Of a stretch of 54,518 nucleotides of DNA, positions 16,109 to 25,900 are shown piece after piece. A program made the position numbers and the translations under genes. Positions within the stretch are counted from its first letter, which is position 1, and the number at the start of each line of letters is the position of its first letter. A model generated the notes under the pieces. It worked only from the letters and a program-made list of their open reading frames with translations, was not told where the DNA came from and did no database searches. The stretch is from Candidatus Poseidoniales archaeon (GTDB lineage: Archaea; Thermoplasmatota; Poseidoniia; Poseidoniales; Poseidoniaceae): positions 67,267 through 121,784 of the forward strand of contig QQSC01000009.1 in NCBI GenBank assembly GCA_003602475.1, in the 5' to 3' direction.

Positions 16109-19100
16109 ATGAAGAATATGACAGCAGTTGTTTTGGCGCTGTTGATGATGACGAGTTATCTCGCTGTCGTTGACATGACCGAATTTGAAGAACCTTTGGC
16201 CGAAACACAGGAAACCAGCGCTCGTGCGGGCGCCGACCCCAGTGTGTTGGCCATCACCACACCGAAAGAAACCGTTTGCGATCTGAATGGATGCCGCAAC
16301 ACGCTTGAAGTTGGTCAATCAACCACATTCTCTGCCTACATCCAAAATGTAGGCGACGCTGCAGGCGATGATCTCGCTTACTCCGTGACGGTGTACCTCA
16401 CGGACTCCAGCGGTGCTGTGGGCAACATCGCCCAGGACGCCAATGGACAAGACCTCATGTGGGAAAACCTCGACGCTATGTGCGATGACGGAAGCGTCTG
16501 CGACTTTGACTCGACCGCCACGCCTCACCCCTTCCCAGCTAACGCCTACTTGGGCGGTGGCAAGCTCACCCTCCAACAAGGCGGTGCTGACATTGAATGG
16601 ACACCTTCAGAAGGCAACTACATCGTGCAGATTTCCGTTTCCAGTTTGACCGATGCTGACGTTGCCAACAACGTTGAACAAATCGACGTCACCGTGGCCG
16701 ATTGGGCCGATGTTGAGATCGACCTTTCATGGGATTCAAGCCCAGACCAAGACAGCTACACCATTCCTCAAGCAGACTCCACGGCGTCATTCACACTCTC
16801 CGTGACCGCTACAGGTTCTGACACCTTTGACCCTCGAAGTGTCAATGTTCGCTTGGCGTTGTCCGGGGACATCGATTCAGCCCAAGGCACCTTGAACGGC
16901 AACAGCGTCAATCTATCTCAAAACGCAGGCATCACCTACCTTGAGGCGGGCACCAGCACTTCTGTGGAGGTCTTCTCCAACATCACCGACCCCAACGCTA
17001 CGGTTCAATCCAACCGGAACGTGGTTGCCTACCAAAACACGTGGACCTTCCTTGGTACAGTGACTGTAGACAGCAGCAACAACGATTCCAGAGTGACCAT
17101 TGACGCAGAACTTGAGAACTACACCCTCTATGGTCAGTTCGATGAATGCGTTGAAACCTTCGTAGAAACGGATCCCGTGACTCAGGAAGAAACCACAACG
17201 ACCTACAACAACTTCTGTGAGGTTTTGGTCAGCAACGATGACCGTCCGGGAACCGATGAAGATTCGATTGCAGGAACCAAATCCACCTACCACGACATCG
17301 CTGTGTCTCGTGTCGGTGTTTACCAAGGGTACAACGCTGATGGCACCGGTCTTCCCTCCTCGTTCGTTGAAGCAGGCAGTGGCCAAGACCTCAATGTCGG
17401 TGTTTCTCGCCTCTACGCAGAAGTCCAACACCGTGGAAGCGATGCTCAAAACTCCTACGGATGGAACGTCATGTACAGCGTGATCAAGGACGGCGTGAAC
17501 GTCGCCAACGGCACCGTGAACGACTGCACCAGTGGATTGGAGATGAGTTACATGCACCAGCCTCTCGGTGGACAACCAGGTGCATCTTTGACCGGCTTCG
17601 TATGTGTTGAAGTGACCCTCTCGCCCGGAGAATACGAATTCAACGTGGAAATCATGATGGACGAACGTGGCAGCACCCCTCCAGAAGGACCGGGTTCATG
17701 GTCTGGCGCATTTGATGCCCGTTCGAGCAACGACGATGCCCGTATGGTTTCTGACGTGGTCAACAACCTCCCTCTTATCACTTCTTTTGAACTGGTGACA
17801 GAAGGTGAATTGGTCGTTGGAATGGAAGGACTTCTTGAATTCAGCGTCAACGCATTCGATGTCGATGACCCGTCCGGCTCAGGATTGATGTTCAACTTCA
17901 CCAACCAATACGGGGCCTTTGCAGGCTGCCAAGGCAGCGCTGCAGACGGAGCCACGTTGTGCTCCACCCCATTGACCAACGAGTACGTGGGCAACCTTGC
18001 TGTAAACGTGGTCGTCACCGACGCTCACGGCGGCGAAGTCAGTTCATCCATGATGCTCAACGTCTGGAACTCTGCTGTTGGAACAGCCACCAGCGCCGCA
18101 GGCGTTGAAATCGCTTACCCTCTGGAGTATTTCGCCAACAGTCAATTCACCATCACCACCTTTGAGGACGTGGATTTGTCCAACTACGCAGGTGTCGTGC
18201 TACCAGATTACACCGGTTCCTACGATGCTGTTGCTGCCGTGAACTACGTGCCAAGCACGACGTTCGCATCTGCAGACGTTCTTTCGCAAACCCTCACGCT
18301 GACCGTGGACAACACACTCGGGGCCACATCCTTGTGGTACATTGACAGCAACAACCGTTGGATCCTCTTCGACGGAACCTCTGCCGAATCAGGACCAACT
18401 CAGATGGAGTTCAGTTACGCAGTACCAGCCAACAGTCCAGTTGTTCCTGCCGGAACATTCGTGATGATGGGCGGGCAACTGGCCCAAGCCACCATTCCAA
18501 CGGCAACCGTGAGCGGCTTCTCAGTCAATTCCTTGCAAGCTGGTGCCATTGGCATCTCTTGGGACATCACTGGAACCCTTCTCGCCTCCGACAACGTTCG
18601 AATTTGCGTCAGTGACACCCCAGGCGTTGGCCTCCCCGATTGCGTGAACGAGTTCAACACCACAGTGCTCGATACGGACCGCTCCTACACCTACTCAAAC
18701 CGAGACTTGGCCCACGGCACCGTGCTCCATGTCAACGTGGCCGTGTGCAACGACCAAGGTTGCTCAACCGCCGGTATGGGTACAGCAACGGTCGACCGTG
18801 AGGTTGAAGGCGATGTTCGTGCCACCAACCTGCGTGTTAACGAAGACGGGGCCGACTGGGTCGTCTCTTGGGACATTGAAGGCAACACCGATGACGTCGC
18901 TATGTGGCATGTTTGTTACATGCGTGCAGAGGCATTCACGGCTGCAAACATGCCCACAAACTGCCCAGACAGTGTCATGGGTTCCGACGCCACAACGCTG
19001 ACCATCGCCAAGCCAACCGTGGCAGGTACATTCACGTACTACTTCACGGCCGTTCCTATGGACAACTTGAGCAACATGGACGCACAAGGTCAGATGAACA

Positions 19101-19309
19101 GCATCGATTACTTCCGTGCATCTGACAACACGAACATGGACGACAACAACGGGACCGTTGGTGAAACCGGCGACGGTGCTTCGTCCGGTATCCCAACCGC
19201 TGCTTGGGGCGCCATTGCTGGCGTCATCATCGTGGCTTTCGTGGTTGGTGCATTCATCCTCTCCCGAGGCGATGGTGAAGGCGGCGACGACGAGAAGTGG
19301 GATTACTGA
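16109..19309 (+). CDS. Secreted, C-terminally anchored surface protein (S-layer/adhesin-like)
   Basis: A 1066-residue protein with an N-terminal signal peptide (hydrophobic VVLALLMMTSYLAVV) and one C-terminal TM helix at about 1032-1052, followed by an acidic cytoplasmic tail (DGEGGDDEKWDY). The ectodomain is beta-rich and Thr/Asn/Asp-rich. An early segment with 'NVGDAAGDDLAYSVTVYLTD' resembles CARDB-type adhesion repeats. Further on are an Ig/cadherin-like part ('FDVDDPSGSG', 'VTDAHGGEVSS') and, near 800-1020, two fibronectin type III-like modules ('AIGISWDITG', 'DWVVSWDIEG'). Several cysteine pairs could form disulfides. It is probably a glycoprotein of the cell surface. It shares a leader design and anchor type with the giant gene downstream, and is followed by a hairpin/T-tract terminator. 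Confidence 0.85.
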   Translation: MKNMTAVVLALLMMTSYLAVVDMTEFEEPLAETQETSARAGADPSVLAITTPKETVCDLNGCRNTLEVGQSTTFSAYIQNVGDAAGDDLAYSVTVYLTDSSGAVGNIAQDANGQDLMWENLDAMCDDGSVCDFDSTATPHPFPANAYLGGGKLTLQQGGADIEWTPSEGNYIVQISVSSLTDADVANNVEQIDVTVADWADVEIDLSWDSSPDQDSYTIPQADSTASFTLSVTATGSDTFDPRSVNVRLALSGDIDSAQGTLNGNSVNLSQNAGITYLEAGTSTSVEVFSNITDPNATVQSNRNVVAYQNTWTFLGTVTVDSSNNDSRVTIDAELENYTLYGQFDECVETFVETDPVTQEETTTTYNNFCEVLVSNDDRPGTDEDSIAGTKSTYHDIAVSRVGVYQGYNADGTGLPSSFVEAGSGQDLNVGVSRLYAEVQHRGSDAQNSYGWNVMYSVIKDGVNVANGTVNDCTSGLEMSYMHQPLGGQPGASLTGFVCVEVTLSPGEYEFNVEIMMDERGSTPPEGPGSWSGAFDARSSNDDARMVSDVVNNLPLITSFELVTEGELVVGMEGLLEFSVNAFDVDDPSGSGLMFNFTNQYGAFAGCQGSAADGATLCSTPLTNEYVGNLAVNVVVTDAHGGEVSSSMMLNVWNSAVGTATSAAGVEIAYPLEYFANSQFTITTFEDVDLSNYAGVVLPDYTGSYDAVAAVNYVPSTTFASADVLSQTLTLTVDNTLGATSLWYIDSNNRWILFDGTSAESGPTQMEFSYAVPANSPVVPAGTFVMMGGQLAQATIPTATVSGFSVNSLQAGAIGISWDITGTLLASDNVRICVSDTPGVGLPDCVNEFNTTVLDTDRSYTYSNRDLAHGTVLHVNVAVCNDQGCSTAGMGTATVDREVEGDVRATNLRVNEDGADWVVSWDIEGNTDDVAMWHVCYMRAEAFTAANMPTNCPDSVMGSDATTLTIAKPTVAGTFTYYFTAVPMDNLSNMDAQGQMNSIDYFRASDNTNMDDNNGTVGETGDGASSGIPTAAWGAIAGVIIVAFVVGAFILSRGDGEGGDDEKWDY

Positions 19310-19356
19310 TCGTTGAACGACACAACCACCCCACCTCACAGAGGTGTACAACACCA

Positions 19357-19392
19357 GGGGGGGCGTTACGGCGCCCCCTCCGGCTTTTTTTC
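19357..19392 (+). terminator. Hairpin plus T-tract terminator
   Basis: GGGGGCG (19359-19365) pairs with CGCCCCC (19372-19378) around a six-base loop, followed after TCCGG-C by a run of seven T (19385-19391). It is bacterial-like in form but would also work through its U-tract in archaea. It lies 50 nt after the surface-protein stop. Confidence 0.75.
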
Positions 19393-19854
19393 TCTCCATC
19401 CCAATGCAGTCAGACTGTTGCTGCATTGCGACGAAATGGCTGAATAGCCTTTTCTTTCACGCACTCCTTGCCGATGCATTCTCCAAGTTTGTTGAGCGCC
19501 AACCAAGCTCGTCCACTCAGCAGAGTTCTGAATGTGCATCGGAATCGCAAGCTACGAACCGAACTCGATTGACCGATCTTATCGAGGCCATTCTTCGGAA
19601 GTAAAGATCATGCCCTGTTGACCTCCAAGTACATTAGGCTAAACATCTGAAATTCGTAGGTAATAACCCCAATTTTGTATATCAAATTTCCGTGGGAGGC
19701 CCCGCCATTCTGGGGGAATTTTTTGAGGTGTAACGACATCATCAGTTTGTGTAACAATTTCCAATAAAAAGACCCCCTACGGTCTCGTATGGTGGTATTT
19801 TTTCGTTTACAAAGAGTGGTGATGTGACACCGTCTCAAACATTTTGCACCCGAA
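19393..19854. other. Long intergenic region without a convincing gene
   Basis: This spacer between two surface-protein genes is more AT-rich than its neighbours. Small frames on both strands (about 76-86 codons) lack ribosome-binding sites and have no family resemblance. It holds a hairpin AATGCAG/CTGCATT (19403-19427), an inverted repeat (19471-19542), and several T-runs, including one after a CCCC/GGGG mini-hairpin near 19710. The region could carry a non-coding RNA or long regulatory upstream sequence for the giant gene; nothing seen proves either. Confidence 0.5.
19471..19542. repeat. Inverted repeat in the intergenic region
   Basis: CCGATGCA (19471-19478) is perfectly complementary to TGCATCGG (19535-19542), with additional TTC/GAA pairing inside if two bases bulge. 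The 56-nt spacer is large for a terminator, so a structured RNA or a protein-binding pair is possible. An 8-bp match at this distance could also be chance. Confidence 0.35.
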
Positions 19855-19864
19855 TTAATATAAG
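19855..19864 (+). promoter_or_regulatory. TATA box of the giant surface protein gene
   Basis: TTAATATAAG lies 52-61 nt before the ATG at 19916. Transcription would start near 19886, giving an approximately 30-nt leader with GGGGG at 19903-19907, 8 nt before the ATG. TATA position, leader length and G5 ribosome-binding site closely mirror the 1066-residue surface gene. Confidence 0.6.
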
Positions 19865-19915
19865 TGGTGTAAGTAGTGGGGTGCTTTGCATACAGTCCGT
19901 ATGGGGGAATGACCT

Positions 19916-22900
19916 ATGTTGGGAAACAAGAATAAGAAACAGAAAACCGTCTTCGGCGGTATCGGAATTGCACTACTGTTGTGCGCGTTGATGGTGCTCA
20001 TGCCAATGAGTGGATACGTAGACAACACAAGTGCTGAAGTTGAGTTTGTGGAAGCAAGCACAACGGAGGATGAATTTTTCAGCCTCCCCGAGCGCATCGC
20101 TGAAGCAGACTATGAACTAAACCCTGCCCTTGAACTTCAGGGCATGCGTGATGAGACGACCAAAACGTACCTGAATGAAGACGGTACGTTCTCGCAGATC
20201 GTGACGAGTGAACCAATTCACTACTACAACGACGAAGGCGTTTGGTCCGACATCAACCTGAACATCCAAGCTCGTCCTGACGGATGGGCTGTGACCGAAA
20301 ACTCGTTCACGACCATGTTCGCTCCTGAAGCAGCTGGCGGGATGGCCATCCAGGCCAACCAGTTCGTTGACCCGATCTACTCCGGTATGAACCCCATGAT
20401 CGTGGGGCTCGATACCCTCCAAAACGAACCTTTCGTGATGGAATCTGCTCCTGCCCACACCGGCGTGGAAGTTGGCGGAAACGTCATCCGATACCCGCTC
20501 GCAGACGGCATGAACCTTGACTACACCGTGCAATCCACGGGCGTCAAGCAAAACCTCGTGCTTCGTGAAGCACCGATCATCCCTGAACACATCAACTACT
20601 TCGGTTTGAGTGAAGCCATGGTGTTGCCTGTTGGTTACGCCCTTTACTCTGGAGAAACCGTTGTCGGTGAAGAAATCTTGACCACTCAGGACCCTCTCCA
20701 CATCCGCAACGTCGAAACAGGAGAACTGCTCGCTGAAATCCCTGCCCCAGTGGTCGTCGAATCTGGCGATGCTGAGCCATACACTGGCACATTCGTGGTG
20801 CGTGCAAACGGCCCCAGCATCCTTCTCGTCACTCTCGTCGAAACCGATTGGCTCCTCTCCGAGGACCGCGTTTATCCCCTCGCCATTGACCCAACCATCA
20901 ATGTGAACTCGGCTTCCGGCGGTTACTGCTACATCTACTCCGCATCGTGCTACACCAGCACCACCCGTTACCACTACCGCAGTTACGGTACCTACTATTA
21001 CGTGCCATGGAACAAATTCACCTTTACTTCAGCCAACTCCCTGGCGCAAGGTGCTACCATTGACAAGATTGAATTCCGCAAGTACATGGCTTACGCCAAC
21101 GCTCAGAGTGTGAACTTCAATGTGGTCGTTCTCGAAGAGTGTGGCCTTGACGTGCGTTACAATTACGGCATCACCACCAACGCTTGCAACGGAAACCCCA
21201 TTGCCAGTTCAAAGATGGTCACCAACTACGGTGGATCCAATGCCCTTTCCCTGCTCTCTTCGATCGGCAACTCCCCAACAGCCGCTACAGTGGGCTCGAC
21301 CGGAACCGGCTGGAAGACCGTTTCTTTGTGCAGCACCTCCACGACCTGCAACGTCACAACCGACGGTATTGGTCACATCAAGGAAGCACAAGCCAACCTC
21401 ACGACCGTTGGAATTGGCGAACACTACAACACCAGTTCGTACTACAACACCCGCGCATCAGCCACGGGTTCGACCAACTCTCACATCCGTATCGTCTACT
21501 CTGGAGGTACCGATCCTGACGCCCCAACCGCCAGTTTCACACCTTACACAGGAATCGATTCATACATCGAAGGCGAGCGCACATTCTTTACCACGCTAAC
21601 CGACATGTCCGGTATCGACACCACGACTGCTGGCGCACCTTCTCTCCACTACTCGGTTGACAACGGCACCACATGGTCCGAGACCACCTACGGGCTTGGC
21701 ACCAACAGTGAATTTGATGGCGGCGAACTTGTGTCCGTCGGCACCTGCGGTACTTCCGACAGTGAGTGCACCTTCAAGGCACGAACTCCCGCCTTGGAAT
21801 ACGGCGACCAACTCCAGTACTACTGGGAATTCCAGGACCTGGCGCCCACAACACAGACGCCTGCTGGACCCAACACCGGATTTGAACCCGCTCTTGTTGG
21901 AAACCAGTCCACGCCCACGCCTTACACCGTCGATATTGTTGACCCCGAGGATGCTCCTGCTGACCACAAAAAGATGACCACCTTGTCCACCGATGTGCAC
22001 GCAAGCAGCCAATTCACGCCTCAAGGATTCTTCGACCGTCAAATGACCTACTACGCTCACAGCAACGAATACTTCTTTGAATTTGACACATCGGGCTGCG
22101 GTACCGGCTCACAACAGTGTTTCTACACGTCCACTTCTACCTTTTACGCCAACTGGCTGCTACGCTGGAACAACAACGTTCCAACCGGCTCCTACGGCAT
22201 GAACTCCGGTTCAACGTCCGGTAACATGGAACTCCGTGCTACCGACGGTGGATACTTGCAGATCAACGCCGCTGACGGCCCAGGAATGAACCTGATTTAC
22301 CACTACGACAGCGCCACCAACGAATGGGGTACTGTCGGCGTTGACACGGAGACTGGCATCGACACCATCCTCACCGGTGGAAGTTCGATGACACAATCTG
22401 TGTCTTACGGTTACACCTCAGCATACAAATTCTCCATCCCAGGAGACATCACCGGTACCTTCGGTAAGCACACCTTCAACGCCACCGGATCATACATCGA
22501 CAACTCCACCGGCTCCAACGTCACCATGTACAATGCAAACCGAATGTGCGTGACCACCAACGGATGGTATTACTTCTACCGCGCTGGCACCTACGACCGC
22601 TGCACCTCTGCTTACTACATGATTTACGGATCAACCACCAGCTACCGCTGGTCCGGATTCGCTCTTGGGTCGGGTTACTACGGCCGCCAAGCCACCTCCG
22701 GAACGATGACCTACAAGGTCGGCAACGTCGCACCGACACCCGACACCTTCGCACCAGAGTTCATTCACTCTGCTCTGGGAGATTCCCACTCGGGAACACG
22801 TGTCGTTTCTGTGCAAATCATTGACGCTGGTGACCCATCCTCCGGATTGAACACCACCGAGACCCCAGGTGTCGGACCCACAATGTACTACCGAGTGACG

Positions 22901-25900
22901 CCTGATGGCGGCACGGCAGGCTCTTGGAGCTCCGTTCTCATGGACGCTGAAGGCGTCTCTGACCCAGCCGATTGTGCCCTCGCAATGTGCACATGGACCG
23001 CTGACATCGAAGACCTCGAAGTCAACGACAGTGTGGATTACTACTTCACGGCCAAGGACACCTCCACGGTGAGTTCCACGCCCAACGCCAACACCTCATC
23101 CACCTTCGACTTTGCACGTGGCGACCCCAACAAGGTCCTCGTGGTTGAGTGGCGAGACCGCTCATACTACTACACCTACGGACCAATGTGCACCGTTCAG
23201 GCTCTCTTCTACGACGTGACCAACGAAATTGAATACAAATACGATTCCAACTGCCGCACGACCTACAACTCCTGGTCGATCGGTTACATGGACCAAACCC
23301 GACAAAAGGGTGACAGCATTTTGTACTCCTCGTCGACCAGTTACAACAACAACCCCGGCCACCAGCCAACATCCAACAACTACCGTATCCAGACCAGTGC
23401 CACAAGTCACGGCTGGGAATCCTTTGACCTTGGATTGACCGAAGTTGCCAACGCTAACACAGCGTTGTCCGGCACATCGGGTGGTACACCATACACCTAC
23501 TACTGCTGGTACTACTACTCGTCCTACCAGAACCAGTGCAACGCCAACGTGGACATCCCCGCCGGCTTTGAGTTTGATTACTTCGGCACAACCTACGACG
23601 GTGACGACACCAACGACCGAATGCAAATCGGCCGCCAAGGCTACATGTATTTCGTTGACAACGGCAACACCAACGTTGAGCGTGGTGTTTGGACATGGCA
23701 CAACCCACAACTGCCTTACAGCAGCAGTTCCATTGCTCGCCCCGGTCTGATCGCACCGTTCTGGTCGAACTACAACAACTACTACTGCTTCACCACCAGC
23801 ACCTCGGATTGTTCCACCTACTACCGCATCATGCCTTACGAAGGCAAGGGAACCGACGTTACCGCTGACATCACTGCAGACCCCAACTGGGATCTCACCG
23901 ACAGCCCGATTCGCATCAACCCAACCAACGACTACCTCGTTGTTTCGTCCGACTTGACGATTCAGCCTGGTGTGCAAATTCAGATTGCACCCGGCAAAGG
24001 GATCTCCTTTGACGGCGCTTGCACCCGTTTCACCGCCATTGGTAACGAATCGAGCCCAATCAACTTCACCGGTGTTAACAACGGCGAGTGGTTGGGTATG
24101 TCTTTCACCGACGACTGTACGACAGCCACCGGTACCGACGACCGACACCAGTTCAGCCATGTCAACTTTAACAACACAACCGATGCTGTGTTCCGTGCTG
24201 GATCTCGCCACAACGGCCAAGGTCCTTCGTGTGGAACATCAACCGCTGACTGCAACGCAGGAAACTTCACATTGAGCGACGTGACCTTCTCCAACGTTGG
24301 CTCCGTGTTCACTCACGGTAGCGGACAGGGTACGGTCATCACCATGACCGACTTCAGCATCAGCGATGTTGACGAATCGTGTTTCAACGTCCCTGAGGAT
24401 AGCATGTTGACGCTTATGGAAGGAACCATGACCAACTGCAACACTGACGGTGGTACCAGCGATGGTGCCGTGGTGAGCGTTGCCGGTTCCAACGGCGACG
24501 GCCTCCTCCACATGGAGAACGTCACGGTGACCAATGCGTACCAGAACTTCATCGATGTCGACCTCGAACACTTGTTCTTGTCCAACGTCTCGGTGACCAA
24601 CGCAGCATCCAGCCTCTACACCATGAAGGCCATCGACCACACGCCGACTCAGGCTACTTCTACGGCTTACTTGTTCAACGTCGACGTGCCCAACTACGGC
24701 ATGGACTCGAACATTGACGCCATGGAACACTTGACCCTCCACGACGTGGATTTGACCGACAACGACCTCGTGATCCGCCCCGGTGGTGCCTCTCAAACCG
24801 GAGCTGGCCCATCAAGCGCAGATGCGATTATTGACACACTCACCGCAGGTGACCTCACCATGGCCCGAGTGCATCCCGGCACCTTCGATGACCTCACGGC
24901 CGGAGACGTTACCATGTCCGGTAGCGCCATCACTTCTGAAACGATGAACATGGGCAATTTCGACATTGGATCCTTTGCCATCACCGGCTGCGGCTGGACC
25001 TTGATCATGGACACACCATCGTTGGACGACTTCAAGTCCTCTGCATCGTGCTCCAACTCCAAGAACACCGCTACCATCAACGATGCAACCTTCAACCACG
25101 GTTCACTGACAACGGACGTCATTGACGGACGAAACTCGATGATCACCGTTGGAGAGTCCACAATCACCTCGACCACCGCCAATGTGTCTACCGATGTTGG
25201 TAAGGCTCGCTCCGGTGCAGACCTTGTGTTGATCGACGTTTCCTTGAACGGGAACGACTGTGCTGACGAAAACGGTTCTACGGGCAGCTGTTCCGTTGAT
25301 GTTGCGACTTCAACGTCCAACCCGTCGATGGTCTACTACGGTGGCCTGGCTACTGTTCGCCTCTATCGAGTTGTCAACTCAGCCCCAGTCTGGAAGGGCG
25401 ACCACGTTGTGACCACCACCCTCGTGAGTGGCACGACCTCTGAACTCTTCCAAGTTGGATCGCACACGACCGACGCTAACGGCAACGCCAGCGTATGGGT
25501 TGTTGTGGCTGACAGCGACGGTACGACCTACGAGGACCACATTCTCCGTGCATTCGGAACTGCGGGACAAAACGAGACATACCCCAACGATTGGGGCGTC
25601 ACGTCCTTGGCCAGTTCATGGTACAACGACTCGTTCACCTGGGGCGACCACCTCAGCCTTGAGTTGACACCTGTCCCGATCTCGTTCAACGACCCCAACT
25701 TGGACTGCCAGACCTTGGTCAGCGACCCAGCCTGGTCCAATATCAGTGCCAACTACAACCCTGCTACGAAATTGTTCACCTTTGACGACACAACGCTCAA
25801 CGTGGCGGCCGACCTCTTGTTGGACGGCTGCGGTATCGTCCTCAACGGTGGTAAACTGCAATTCCAAAGTTCGGCTACCAACAGCCCAGTCATCACGTTG

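Noticed and set aside
19344-19604. 86-codon plus frame in the intergenic region
   Set aside because: It spans the terminator hairpin, has no ribosome-binding site and no recognisable domain; a decayed gene fragment cannot be excluded.
19608-19838. 76-codon minus frame in the intergenic region
   Set aside because: AT-rich, no ribosome-binding site, composition unlike neighbouring proteins.
20117-20974. 285-codon minus-strand frame under the giant gene N-terminus
   Set aside because: Antisense shadow: the plus-strand frame carries signal peptide and recognisable domains.
23162-24220. 352-codon frame on the minus strand inside the giant gene
   Set aside because: It is Val/Gly-rich shadow sequence created by the strong C/G third-position bias of the opposite strand; it has no ribosome-binding site or family motif.
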